DNA of 64,000 bases from Marinibacterium profundimaris (lineage in GTDB: Bacteria > Pseudomonadota > Alphaproteobacteria > Rhodobacterales > Rhodobacteraceae): the NCBI RefSeq assembly GCF_002210095.1, contig NZ_AQQR01000001.1, forward strand, positions 558,001 through 622,000, in the 5' to 3' direction. Below the pieces are notes generated by a model that did not search any database, was not told the origin of the DNA, and worked only from the letters and a program-made list of their open reading frames with translations. This document shows, in pieces, positions 31,779-39,990 of the stretch. Numbering within the stretch: the first letter of the stretch is position 1; each line of letters opens with the position of its first letter. The position numbers were made by a program, and so were the translations under genes.

Positions 31779-32042
31779 TCAGCCACCCATCCCAAGCGCT
31801 TCCTTGTACATTTCCAGCACCGCCTCTTCCTCGGCGATGTCGTCCTTGTCACGCTTGCGCAGCGCGATGACCTTGCGCATCACCTTGGTGTCGTAGCCGC
31901 GGCCCTTGGCTTCGGCCATGACTTCCTTCACCTGTTCGGCGATGTCCTTCTTTTCCTGTTCCAGACGCTCCACGCGCTCGATGAACTGGCGCAGCTCGTC
32001 TGCGGTCACGCGGTAATTGGCTTCGATCGAGGACTCGTCCAT
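31779..32042 (-). CDS. gapR: GapR / DUF2312 nucleoid-associated protein
   Basis: 87 residues, start preceded by GGAG. The sequence ELRQFIERVERLEQEKKDIA, then EVMAEAKGRGYD and VIALRKRDKDDIAEEEAVL, is the DUF2312/GapR pattern. GapR forms coiled-coil clamps on AT-rich, overtwisted DNA and supports chromosome replication and segregation in alphaproteobacteria. Monocistronic here. Confidence 0.9.
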   Translation of the reverse strand: MDESSIEANYRVTADELRQFIERVERLEQEKKDIAEQVKEVMAEAKGRGYDTKVMRKVIALRKRDKDDIAEEEAVLEMYKEALGMGG

Positions 32043-32204
32043 CGGAAACTCCGTTTTGCCTGTTCTGCCTGCTCGGGTCTTGGTGCCGGGGTGGCGTCAC
32101 GGCTTACCCTCCCCGGCCCGGTGCCGCAAGCCCTTCGGGCGGCCCGCTTGCGCCCGGGTCCGCGATCGGTTAGCGGGCGGGGTGAAACCAAGGGGGCAGG
32201 CGTG

Positions 32205-32420
32205 ATGGAGTTCCTGGTCTGGGCGGGTGCCGCCCTTTCTTTGATGGGCCTTGCAGGGCTGATCTGGTCGATCGTCAAGGTCATCTCGGCCCGTCGCAAA
32301 ACACAGGACGACGCGGAGCTGCGCGCCGCGGTGCAGGCGGTGCTGCCCTGGAACATGGGCGCGCTTTTCGTGTCGGTGCTGGGGCTGATGCTGGTGATCC
32401 TCGGGATCTTCCTGGGCTGA
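32205..32420 (+). CDS. 71-residue two-span membrane protein
   Basis: Starts at 32,205 with AAGGGGGCAGG upstream. Two hydrophobic helices (residues 4-26 and 50-70) are linked by a basic cytosolic loop (SARRKTQDDAELRAAV). Small proteins of this kind are conserved in Rhodobacteraceae without known function. Confidence 0.65.
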   Translation: MEFLVWAGAALSLMGLAGLIWSIVKVISARRKTQDDAELRAAVQAVLPWNMGALFVSVLGLMLVILGIFLG

Positions 32421-32600
32421 TCCGACAGCCATCGATCTTGCGGGCGCAGAGACGTGCCCGCGCCGCGATACATCGGATCAATTACGTCGGATTTTCCGGA
32501 CGCCCCGTTTGGGCACCGTGCAAGCCTCTTATCCGAAAGCATCTGGCGGCTTTCGGATGGGTGCCGCGCCGGTCCCCCGGCGCGAGACCCGTTTCGCGTC

Positions 32601-32810
32601 TCAGAGCGGCACGTTGTCGAAGCGCGCCTCGATGACTTCGCTGATCAGCTCTTCGTCAAGATTGCGCAGCCGGGCCGGCACGCGTTGGCCGTCCCTTTCC
32701 ATGAGGCGCAGCACACGGTCCAGCTCTGGCTGAAGTTCCAGCCGGCCAGACGGGCTTGCGCCGTGAATCCGCTTCTCAAGATCCTGTGCCATCCTGGTCA
32801 GGTCGCTCAT
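32601..32810 (-). CDS. 69-residue conserved hypothetical protein
   Basis: Start preceded by GAGGGAGGAC. A charged helical protein (MSDLTRMAQDLEKRIHGASP, then PELDRVLRLMERDGQRVPAR). Conserved-looking and intact, with no recognised function. A strong palindrome 60 bases upstream may control it. Confidence 0.55.
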   Translation of the reverse strand: MSDLTRMAQDLEKRIHGASPSGRLELQPELDRVLRLMERDGQRVPARLRNLDEELISEVIEARFDNVPL

Positions 32811-33419
32811 GGTAGTCCTCCCCTCTACAAGGACGCGATCCGGCCGGGGCCGTCCGCGTCAGCGCATATATAAAACTAAGGTCGTAACCGTAGTTTTACA
32901 GAGTCCAAATCCGGACAAGTCGACGCAGACTTGCATCATATTCTTTTTTTGCTATATGTTTTTCAGGCCGGTGACCGGCCATGTTTCGCAATCGGGTGGC
33001 CCTGCCATGACCTTCGAACCTCCTTCTGTCGCACGTCGCGTGACACGCGCTTGGGCCCGCCGGGCTGGGCCCGGGGCGGCGTTGAACGCGCGCGGCGGAG
33101 AAGCGCAATCAATTGCTTTGAAAGGGGTTTTACTACCGCGGAGGTTGCGCCGCGCAACCGTGCGACGGCATGTCTACGCGCGTCATGATACCGGCGCCTG
33201 TCCGTCTGGACGGCCAGCGCCGATCGTCTGCATCGCCCATCTCGGCGTCCCTTTGCGCCCCGCATCACGGCCTGCACAACCCGACGCTCAACGGCGGGAC
33301 ATTGCGTCGCGCCTGCTCAATCCCTGTGCAGTCTTGCCCCGGCGCATCGCCCCGGCGCCCTTTCCAACTGACGGACCAGGCCGCAAGCCGCTCTGTCCCC
33401 TGCCTGAAGGACACACATC
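32811..33419. other. 609-base gene-free region with palindromes
   Basis: No convincing gene. Frames that stay open here are Arg/Pro-rich shadows. It contains the palindrome at 32,872-32,897 and the inverted repeat GGCCGGTGACCGGCC (32,966-32,980). An AT-rich strip at 32,935-32,965 could hold a promoter. The right part leads to the sulfur operon. Confidence 0.5.
32872..32897. promoter_or_regulatory. operator-like palindrome
   Basis: AAAACTA-A-GGT-CGTA-ACC-G-TAGTTTT: seven plus three bases pair in each arm with one mismatch and a 4-base centre. It lies in an AT-rich segment upstream of the gene starting at 32,810 and may be a repressor or activator site. The regulator is unknown. Confidence 0.5.
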
Positions 33420-33848
33420 ATGCATATAGACTGGATCCATGGACTGCTTGGAGGGCTGATGATCGGCCTGGGCGGCGCGGTCTACCTGCTGGGCAATGGC
33501 CGCATCATGGGAGCCAGCGGCATTATCGGCGGGCTCGTCGATGGCTCCGGCCGGGACACAGCGCGGGACCGAATCGGCTTTCTCGCCGCGCTGGTGCTGG
33601 TGCCGCTGGTGCTGAACCTGATCGCGGGCGGCACGGCCGAGACGCACCTGACCCCGAACTTCGCCGTGGTCGTTGCCGCGGGCCTTCTGGTCGGCATCGG
33701 CACGCGGATCGCCAATGGCTGCACCTCGGGCCACGGCGTCTGCGGGATCTCGCGCTTTTCCCTGCGCGGCATCGTGGCCACCGTCTTCTACATCCTTGCC
33801 GGCGGCATCACCGTCGTCCTGTTCCGTCACATCCTGGGAGTGATCTGA
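33420..33848 (+). CDS. YeeE/YedE-family membrane protein (sulfur transport), half 1
   Basis: 142 residues with four hydrophobic segments. It carries the family signature [16 protein letters not shown] near residue 98-113, with the Cys that handles sulfur species in YeeE. It starts behind AAGGA. The stop overlaps the next gene's ATG. Together the two halves correspond to a full-length YeeE/YedE transporter, thought to import thiosulfate or related sulfur compounds. Confidence 0.85.
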   Translation: MHIDWIHGLLGGLMIGLGGAVYLLGNGRIMGASGIIGGLVDGSGRDTARDRIGFLAALVLVPLVLNLIAGGTAETHLTPNFAVVVAAGLLVGIGTRIANGCTSGHGVCGISRFSLRGIVATVFYILAGGITVVLFRHILGVI

Positions 33849-34279
33849 TGCGGCTTTTCTTCTCGATCCTGGCCGGCGGGCTGTTCGGTGCGGGCCTGCA
33901 CCTGTCCGGCATGACCGACACGACAAAGGTGCAGGGCTGGCTGGATGTCTTTGGCCAGTGGGACCCGACGCTCGCCTTTGTGATGGGCGGCGCAATCCTG
34001 CCCATGATCCTTGCCTGGCAGTTGACACGTGGGCGTAAACCCCTGTCGGGCGGCGATTTTCCCGCCCCGCCGCGGCACGAGATCGGGCACCGGCTGGTGC
34101 TGGGTTCGGTGCTGTTCGGCATGGGCTGGGGGCTGGCGGGGCTGTGCCCCGGGCCGTCGGTGGCGTCGCTCAGCTATGGCGGGGCCGGCGGCCTTGTCTT
34201 CCTGGCGGCGATGCTGCTAGGCATGGGCGCGGCGCCCGCCATCGGGGCGCGGATCGACCGGATAGCAGAGGCCAGCTGA
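33848..34279 (+). CDS. YeeE/YedE-family membrane protein (DUF6691), half 2
   Basis: 143 residues, several membrane segments, beginning [21 protein letters not shown], with G-L-C-P-G-P-S near residue 110, which is the second-half Cys motif of the family. It shares one base with the first half and is followed immediately by the sulfurtransferase-like gene. Confidence 0.82.
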   Translation: MRLFFSILAGGLFGAGLHLSGMTDTTKVQGWLDVFGQWDPTLAFVMGGAILPMILAWQLTRGRKPLSGGDFPAPPRHEIGHRLVLGSVLFGMGWGLAGLCPGPSVASLSYGGAGGLVFLAAMLLGMGAAPAIGARIDRIAEAS

Positions 34280-34696
34280 ATGGACGCGCGCAAACTCACC
34301 GACAAGTACAGTGTCAGCCCCCAGATCACGGTAGAGGATCTGCCGCAGATTGCCGAGGCGGGATTCACCACGGTGATCTGCAATCGCCCGGACGAAGAGA
34401 ACCCCGCCGACCTGCACGCGGCCGTCATGGCGGCGAAAGCGCGCGAGCTCGGGCTGGCGTTCGAGGTGCTGCCGCTGACGCACCAGACGATGAATGCCGA
34501 GAACATCGGCCGCCAGCGCGCGCTGATCGAGGAGTCGACCGGCCCGGTGCTGGCCTATTGCGCCTCGGGCACCCGCTGCACGATCGTCTGGGCGCTTGGC
34601 CAGGCGGGCGAGATGTCGGCCGACGATATCCTGACCCGCGCGACACAGGCCGGCTACGATATAGAGAAGCTGCGCCCCGCGCTCGAGGCCGGGTGA
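34280..34696 (+). CDS. DUF442 / TIGR01244 sulfurtransferase-phosphatase-like protein
   Basis: 138 residues. It starts MDARKLTDKYSVSPQITVED and has the P-loop-like catalytic loop A-Y-C-A-S-G-T-R-C near residues 93-101. This cysteine-phosphatase-like fold (beta-lactamase-associated DUF442) is found in sulfide/thiosulfate operons together with YeeE. It probably handles persulfide or thiosulfate with the transporter encoded just upstream (TGAATG junction). The operon ends with a terminator. Confidence 0.82.
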   Translation: MDARKLTDKYSVSPQITVEDLPQIAEAGFTTVICNRPDEENPADLHAAVMAAKARELGLAFEVLPLTHQTMNAENIGRQRALIEESTGPVLAYCASGTRCTIVWALGQAGEMSADDILTRATQAGYDIEKLRPALEAG

Positions 34697-34752
34697 GCCT
34701 CGCCTGACCGGGGTCATTGCGGTCCCTCGCCCATGACGCAGAGCTTCCCGAT

Positions 34753-34784
34753 CCCGGGCCCTGAGACCAGGCCCGGGTTTTTTT
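34753..34784 (+). terminator. rho-independent terminator
   Basis: CCCGGGCC (34,753-34,760), loop of 9 bases, GGCCCGGG (34,770-34,777), then seven Ts. It ends the YeeE/DUF442 operon. Confidence 0.88.
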
Positions 34785-34882
34785 GTGCCGTGCCGCGCCC
34801 GGATTGCGCCGGCCCGGCCTATGGGCCGTTGTCCTTCGCCCGCCAACCCGTGTTTGCAGGGCCCGATGGCCCGCAGCCCCGC

Positions 34883-36112
34883 CTATCCCTTGCTCAGGTC
34901 CGGCAGTCCGGTCATCGGCTCGGCCAACTCGCTTGTCGGGTCCAGCACGTCGCCGCCGAAGTCGGGAAGGTCAGGCAGGTCGGGGAGATCCGGCAGATCG
35001 CCCATGCCACCGCCCCCGTCGCTGTCCATGGGCAGCCCGGCAAGTTCCGAGATCTCCTCTGCCGAGGCCTCAGAGCCGAAGCCGCCCAGCTCGGGCAGCT
35101 CGCCGCCGCCGCCCAGGTCATCCAGGCCGCCCATCTCGCCAAGTTCGCCCATGCCGCCCATCTCGCCCATGCCGCCACCGTCGAACGGGGCGCCGAAATC
35201 CGGGGCGCCACCGGGCGCGAGCCGCGCGCCGCCGGAGCGGCCGCCATGGGCGGTAAAGCTCTCTTCCAGCGGTGGCGGTTTGTGCCCCACCGGGTTGATC
35301 CGCACTGCGCGGAAACCATCGGCCTGGCCCAGCCGGGCCGTCGCAACGCGGCGCCCGTCGATCGAGATCAGATCGGTCTTTTCCATCCGGGCATCGGCCA
35401 GCTTCAGCACCTGCCCGACTTCCAACGCGTTCAGCATGTCCAGCGGCAGCGACAGCCGTGCCAGCACGGCCCGCAGTTCGGCCTTCACGACCTGCGCGGT
35501 GTCCTTCATCATCGGTCGCTCCGTCGGGTCACGCTCCGGCTCTTCCTCCACGGGCGGGGGGGCGTCGGGCAGCAGGAAGATCATCCGACCCTGGTGCATC
35601 CCCACGGCGATATCCACCGTCAGCTCCGCCCGCAGGTAGGTTTCGGCATCGAAGGGCAACAGAAGGGAGCGCACGTCGGGCATCCGCCGCTCTACCCGAA
35701 GGGTGCCATAGGCGGTGGTGTCGCGGATCTTCTTGAGCAGGTCATCGACCAGCGGCGCGGCCAGCGCGGCGTCCGTCCCGGTCAGCCCGCGCGTCGAGGA
35801 GATCTCCTGTGCCACGGCACCCAGCGTCTGGTGCTGCACCAGGGCCGAGACGAGGATCGGATCGAGCAGCACGCCGGCGCGGGCCATCGTATGGGCCGAC
35901 AGACCCAGCAGAAGCCAGCCGTTGTCGAGCCCGTCGGAGAGGTCGGCCAGCGACACCCGCCGCTGGTGAGCGCCGATCAGGGTGAGCGCGAGGCCGAAGG
36001 TCTCGTCCGCGACGCGCGGCAACGCCTTGCGGAAGGCGCGCAGCAGCGCCAGGTCCGCCGGCGCCGCGGCTTCGCGTCCGGTGGCCAATTTGCGCCTGAC
36101 GCCCGTACCCAT
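34883..36112 (-). CDS. FliM/FliN-family (SpoA) protein with low-complexity C-terminus
   Basis: 409 residues. The N-terminal 190 residues are helical/mixed with a FliM-like middle. Residues 205-280 form a SpoA (FliM/FliN C-terminal) domain: LSLPLDMLNALEVGQVLKLA, then D-L-I-S-I-D-G-R-R-V-A-T-A-R-L-G. From about residue 305 the chain is built of MGEMGG/MGELGE-like and DLPDLP repeats. No other flagellar gene is near. It may be a motor-switch component encoded apart from the main cluster, or a SpoA protein in another secretion role. Confidence 0.7.
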   Translation of the reverse strand: MGTGVRRKLATGREAAAPADLALLRAFRKALPRVADETFGLALTLIGAHQRRVSLADLSDGLDNGWLLLGLSAHTMARAGVLLDPILVSALVQHQTLGAVAQEISSTRGLTGTDAALAAPLVDDLLKKIRDTTAYGTLRVERRMPDVRSLLLPFDAETYLRAELTVDIAVGMHQGRMIFLLPDAPPPVEEEPERDPTERPMMKDTAQVVKAELRAVLARLSLPLDMLNALEVGQVLKLADARMEKTDLISIDGRRVATARLGQADGFRAVRINPVGHKPPPLEESFTAHGGRSGGARLAPGGAPDFGAPFDGGGMGEMGGMGELGEMGGLDDLGGGGELPELGGFGSEASAEEISELAGLPMDSDGGGGMGDLPDLPDLPDLPDFGGDVLDPTSELAEPMTGLPDLSKG

Positions 36113-36443
36113 TCCAGCCCGCTGCCCTCTTTGCCCACATCATCCCACGGACCTTGACGGGTCCGGGGCTCGAGTCAGTCCTAGCCCCTACAGGGTTACG
36201 ATCAGATTACCGCTTGATGAGTGCCCCCCCGGGACGCGGTCATATTCGTAAAAATTGTCCGAAATGAACCGGGGCCAAGGTGAGAAATTCAGCTCTGTGC
36301 CGGCGCCACGGGCCCGGGGGCTGCCCCGGCGTTCGGCCCCGGATCGCGGCACCACCCCGGGCAAGGGTCCATCGGGCCTTTTCGGCGCATTTCATCCGGT
36401 CCGGACCCGCGCCCACATCCAGGTGACGGCGGCCCCCGTCTGC
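36113..36443. other. 331-base gene-free region
   Basis: Between the start of the FliM-like gene and the end of the sensor-kinase gene. It holds presumably the FliM-like promoter (AT-richer patch CATATTCGTAAAAATTGTCC near 36,241). I see no further gene or clear terminator. Confidence 0.4.
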
Positions 36444-39122
36444 CTACTGCGCCGCCACGTCCAGAGCCATCGGCAGGCTGACACGGAAGGCACCGCCGCC
36501 GCGATCCGGCAGGTAGGTCACATCGCCCCCCAGCCGCACCATGATCTCGCGGCAGATCGACAGACCCAGCCCGGCGCCACCGGCCTTCTCGGCCGCGACG
36601 CGGGCGAATTTCTCGAACACCATGCTTTGCGCGTCCGCCGGGATGCCGCTGCCATTGTCGAGGAAATCCACCGTCAGCGCCCCGCCGACGCGATGAACCG
36701 AGATGGTCAGCGCCGGGTTCGGCGCGTCGCAGTATTTCTGCGCATTGGTGATCAGGTTGATGAAGACCTGGGTCAGCCGGTCAAGATCGGTGTGCAGCGG
36801 TATCTGCTCGTCGGCCTTGCGGCGATGCACGGCCAGCTTCCGTTCCGCGCCGGTCAGGGCCGTGGCCACCGCCTGGTCCAGCACGCCCGACAGCGAGCCC
36901 TGCTTGAGGTTCAGGTTCACCTGCCCGCTTTCCAGCACGCTCAGGTCCAGAAGATCGTCAAGCAGCCGGGTCAGCCGCAGCGCCTCGTCCAGGATGATGG
37001 CGGCATAGCGTTTCTTTTCCGCCGGCTCCAGCATGTCGTCGTCGCGCAGGATCTCGGAAAACGCCCGGATCGAGGTCATGGGCGTGCGCAGCTCATGGCT
37101 GACCTGGCTCAGGAACCCGTCTTTCTGCAGAGAGATCTGGGTCAGCTTCTCGTTGGCCTCGCGCAATTGCCGCGCGGTGCGCGCCAGCTCTGCCGATTTC
37201 GCCTCGAGCTGGTTGGAATATTCCAGGATCTGCGCGGATTCGTTGGCCACGGCCATCAGGTCCTCGACCGAAACCGACGAGCCGCCGACGATCTGGCCGA
37301 CCATCGCGTGGGCGGTGGCGGCCCCGACCGAGCCGCCCAGCTCGCGCTCCAGCCGCGAGAGGAAATCCGGCGTTGGGTCCGGCAGGTGGCCGGGCAGGCC
37401 CTGGCGCTCGGCCTCGCGCTGAAACAGCGCCTGGGCCTGGCTCGCGCCCAGGATCCGCTGGGACATGATCATCAGATCCTCGCTCTGCGCGGCAGAGCGG
37501 GTCCAGCCGCGCGGACCGGCGGAATGGTCGAAGACATTGACGAACTGCGCGCCCTGCAGCCGTTCCAGCGGCGAGGGAAAGGTGAAGAGCGAAACGATGC
37601 AGAAGGTCGCGGTGTTGAGCGCCAGGCTCCAGAGCGCGGAATGCACGATCGGATCCAGCCCGGCCAGGCCGAAGAGCGCGTAAGGACGCAGCCACGACAG
37701 GCCGAAGAGCCCCTCGGAGATCACCGAGGCCGGCACCAGCCCCGATCCCAGCCCCGGCAGCAGCGCGGTGTAGAGCCAGACGAGAAAGCCCACCACCAGG
37801 CCGGCCATGGCGCCCAGACGGCTGGCCCCGCGCCAGAAGATGCCGCCGACCAGGGCGGGCAGGATCTGCGCGATCCCGGCGAAGGAAATCAGCCCGATCG
37901 AGGCCAGCGCGGTGCCGCGTCCCGAAAGTTCGAAATAGAAGTATCCCAGCGCGATGATCCCCGCGATGGCGGCACGGCGCGCGCGCAGCACGATCTTGCG
38001 CACATCGCCCGACACGCTGGCCCCGTCGCGGCGCAGGCTGAACCAGATCGGCATGACCACGTGGTTCGACACCATGGTCGACAGCGCCATCGCCGCCACG
38101 ATCACCATCGAGGTCGCCGAGGAAAAGCCGCCCAGGAACGACAGCATCGCCAGCCCCCCGCGCCCCTCGGCCAGCGGCACGGTCAGCACGAAGAGATCCG
38201 GGTTCGCCCCGCCGGGCATCAGGTCGAGGCCCACGACGGCGATGGGCAGGACGAAGAGGCTCATCAGCAGCAGGTAGAGCGGAAAGGCCCAGGCGGCGGT
38301 CTGCAGGTGACGTTCGTCGTCATTCTCGACGACCATGACCTGGAACATGCGCGGCAAGCAGACGAAGGCGGCGGCGGACAGGAAGATGATGGTGGTCCAG
38401 CGGCCGCCGTCCATGCGCCACTCGCCGATCTCGGAGGCGTCGATGCGGGCCAGCGTCTCGCCCACCCCGCCGGAGATGCCCCAGACCACGAAGATCCCCA
38501 CCGCCAGCAGGGCCACGAGCTTGACCACCGCCTCCAGCGCGACGGCGGTGACCACGCCGTAGTGGCGTTCGTTGACGTCGAGGTTGCGGGTCCCGAAGAG
38601 GATCGCGAAGACGGCAAGCCCGGCGGCGACCCAGAAGGTGATGCCGCCCGCGACCTCGCGACTGCCGCCGTCGATGCCGGCGAAGATCCCGAAGGACAGC
38701 GTGATGGATTGCAGTTGGAGCGAGATGTAGGGGGTGATGCCGATGACGGCGAGGATGGTGACCAGCACCGCCAGCGTGTTGGACTTGCCGTAGCGCGACG
38801 AGATCAGGTCGGCGATGGAGGTGACCCTCTGGCTGCGGCCGATGCGCACCAGCTTGCGCAGGCCCCACCACCAGCCGATGATCACCAGCGTCGGGCCGAT
38901 GTAGATGGTGACGAATTCCAGCCCCGAGGAGGCGGCGTAGCCCACCGCGCCGTAGAAGGTCCAGGCGGTGCAGTAGATCGACAACGACAGGGTGTAGACC
39001 AGCGGAGAGCCCAGCCAGGGCGCGCTGCCGCGCCGTGCGCGCCGGTCGGCCAGGAAGGCCACGGTGAACAGGAGCGCCACATAGGCCAGGCAGACGATGA
39101 TCAGGATGTTCAGCGTGGCCAT
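36444..39122 (-). CDS. sensor histidine kinase with SLC5-like transporter input domain (CbrA/CrbS type)
   Basis: 892 residues. Residues 1-520 contain about 13 hydrophobic segments with sodium/solute symporter features (SIADLISSRYGKS; later GGFSSATSMVIVAAMALSTM). A linker and coiled coil precede the kinase core. His lies in the box FLSQVSHELRTPMTSIRAF near residue 670, the N box is LINLITNAQKYCD and the G boxes are DNGSGIP and GGAGLGLSICREI. CbrA and CrbS kinases of this architecture sense nutrients or transport state (amino acids, acetate). It forms an operon with a small membrane protein and a response regulator. Confidence 0.88.
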   Translation of the reverse strand: MATLNILIIVCLAYVALLFTVAFLADRRARRGSAPWLGSPLVYTLSLSIYCTAWTFYGAVGYAASSGLEFVTIYIGPTLVIIGWWWGLRKLVRIGRSQRVTSIADLISSRYGKSNTLAVLVTILAVIGITPYISLQLQSITLSFGIFAGIDGGSREVAGGITFWVAAGLAVFAILFGTRNLDVNERHYGVVTAVALEAVVKLVALLAVGIFVVWGISGGVGETLARIDASEIGEWRMDGGRWTTIIFLSAAAFVCLPRMFQVMVVENDDERHLQTAAWAFPLYLLLMSLFVLPIAVVGLDLMPGGANPDLFVLTVPLAEGRGGLAMLSFLGGFSSATSMVIVAAMALSTMVSNHVVMPIWFSLRRDGASVSGDVRKIVLRARRAAIAGIIALGYFYFELSGRGTALASIGLISFAGIAQILPALVGGIFWRGASRLGAMAGLVVGFLVWLYTALLPGLGSGLVPASVISEGLFGLSWLRPYALFGLAGLDPIVHSALWSLALNTATFCIVSLFTFPSPLERLQGAQFVNVFDHSAGPRGWTRSAAQSEDLMIMSQRILGASQAQALFQREAERQGLPGHLPDPTPDFLSRLERELGGSVGAATAHAMVGQIVGGSSVSVEDLMAVANESAQILEYSNQLEAKSAELARTARQLREANEKLTQISLQKDGFLSQVSHELRTPMTSIRAFSEILRDDDMLEPAEKKRYAAIILDEALRLTRLLDDLLDLSVLESGQVNLNLKQGSLSGVLDQAVATALTGAERKLAVHRRKADEQIPLHTDLDRLTQVFINLITNAQKYCDAPNPALTISVHRVGGALTVDFLDNGSGIPADAQSMVFEKFARVAAEKAGGAGLGLSICREIMVRLGGDVTYLPDRGGGAFRVSLPMALDVAAQ

Positions 39123-39134
39123 GCGCGCACCCCG

Positions 39135-39524
39135 TCAGATGCCGATGCCGGTCGTGGGCTCGCGCGCCTCCTCGTCCTGCCAGCGGCGGGCCGACCGGCT
39201 CAGCAGGCCCGAGATCAGGATCAGCACCGCCCAGAGGCCGAAGACGTAGATGAAGGCCAGCGAGGTCGGCACGCCGGGCTCCGCCAGGTCGGGCCGCGGC
39301 CAGAGCAGTGGCACCACGAAGAGAAGCGCGCCGAGGATCGGCAGGATACGGGCGGCATCCATCATCCTGCGGCGGCGGTAGCTGCGGCGTTCCAGGAAGA
39401 TCGGCGGGCGCGCGCGGCCGCCAGGGCGTGGCCCCTCGTCGGGCTCGGCCAAGCCCGCCTCGGTCGAGGCAGGAGAGATGCCCTGCCCGTCCCCGCCGCC
39501 GGACCGTCCCGCCGGGACGCTCAC
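39135..39524 (-). CDS. small membrane protein associated with the sensor kinase
   Basis: 129 residues. The first 50 are polar, Gly/Arg-rich and probably disordered. Two membrane segments follow (IGALLFVVPLLWPRP-like at about 62-76 and AFIYVFGLWAVLILISGLLS at about 88-107). It overlaps the response regulator gene by 4 bases and lies 12 bases before the kinase gene. Such a small partner accompanies SLC5-type kinases in Rhodobacteraceae. A later start (MMDAARIL) is possible. Confidence 0.6.
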   Translation of the reverse strand: MSVPAGRSGGGDGQGISPASTEAGLAEPDEGPRPGGRARPPIFLERRSYRRRRMMDAARILPILGALLFVVPLLWPRPDLAEPGVPTSLAFIYVFGLWAVLILISGLLSRSARRWQDEEAREPTTGIGI

Positions 39525-39901
39525 GGGTCCGGCGCCTCGGCCACCAGGTCGCGCACGGCGCTCAGCACCTCGGCATTGGAGAACGGTTTGGTCATGAAGC
39601 GGCTGACCCCGGCGCGCTCGGCCATGTCGCGATCACGCGATTGGCCCCGCGCGGTCAGCATCAGCACCGGCAACTCGCTGTAATCCGGCTGCGCCCGCAG
39701 GTCGCCCAGGATGTCCATCCCGCTCTTGCCCGGAAGCATCATGTCCAGGATCACCAGGTCCGGAGCGACGCGCCGTATCACCTCCACCGCGTCGGTGCCG
39801 TCGGCATGGGTGTCCACGCGCCAGCCATCCCGAGACAGCAGGAAGCGGATCGCCTCGATGATGTTCGGTTCATCTTCGATCAGCAGAACGTGTCGGCTCA
39901 T
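39521..39901 (-). CDS. single-domain response regulator
   Basis: 126 residues, only a receiver domain. It has acidic pair E-D-E near residue 9-11, phospho-acceptor Asp53 in LVILDMMLPGKSG, Thr in LMLTARG and Lys in MTKPFSN. The start follows GGAGGAG. There is no output domain, so signalling must go to a further partner protein or back to the kinase (phosphate sink). Confidence 0.88.
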   Translation of the reverse strand: MSRHVLLIEDEPNIIEAIRFLLSRDGWRVDTHADGTDAVEVIRRVAPDLVILDMMLPGKSGMDILGDLRAQPDYSELPVLMLTARGQSRDRDMAERAGVSRFMTKPFSNAEVLSAVRDLVAEAPDP

Positions 39902-39990
39902 CCATTGGTCTCCTCCCGAGAAGCGGTCCGGGCTGCCCCGGTTTGACGCTCCATTTTAGGGCGCAGGTTACATGCCCGCTTTGGCATAAG

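Noticed and set aside
32809-33429. 206-codon frame in the gene-free region before the sulfur operon
   Set aside because: No coherent protein signal, low-complexity Arg/Pro content, and it covers the probable operator and promoter region.
36255-39683. 1,142-codon open frame on the plus strand opposite the sensor kinase
   Set aside because: Composition dominated by Arg, Gln, Gly and His; the minus strand encodes a complete kinase with all motifs.
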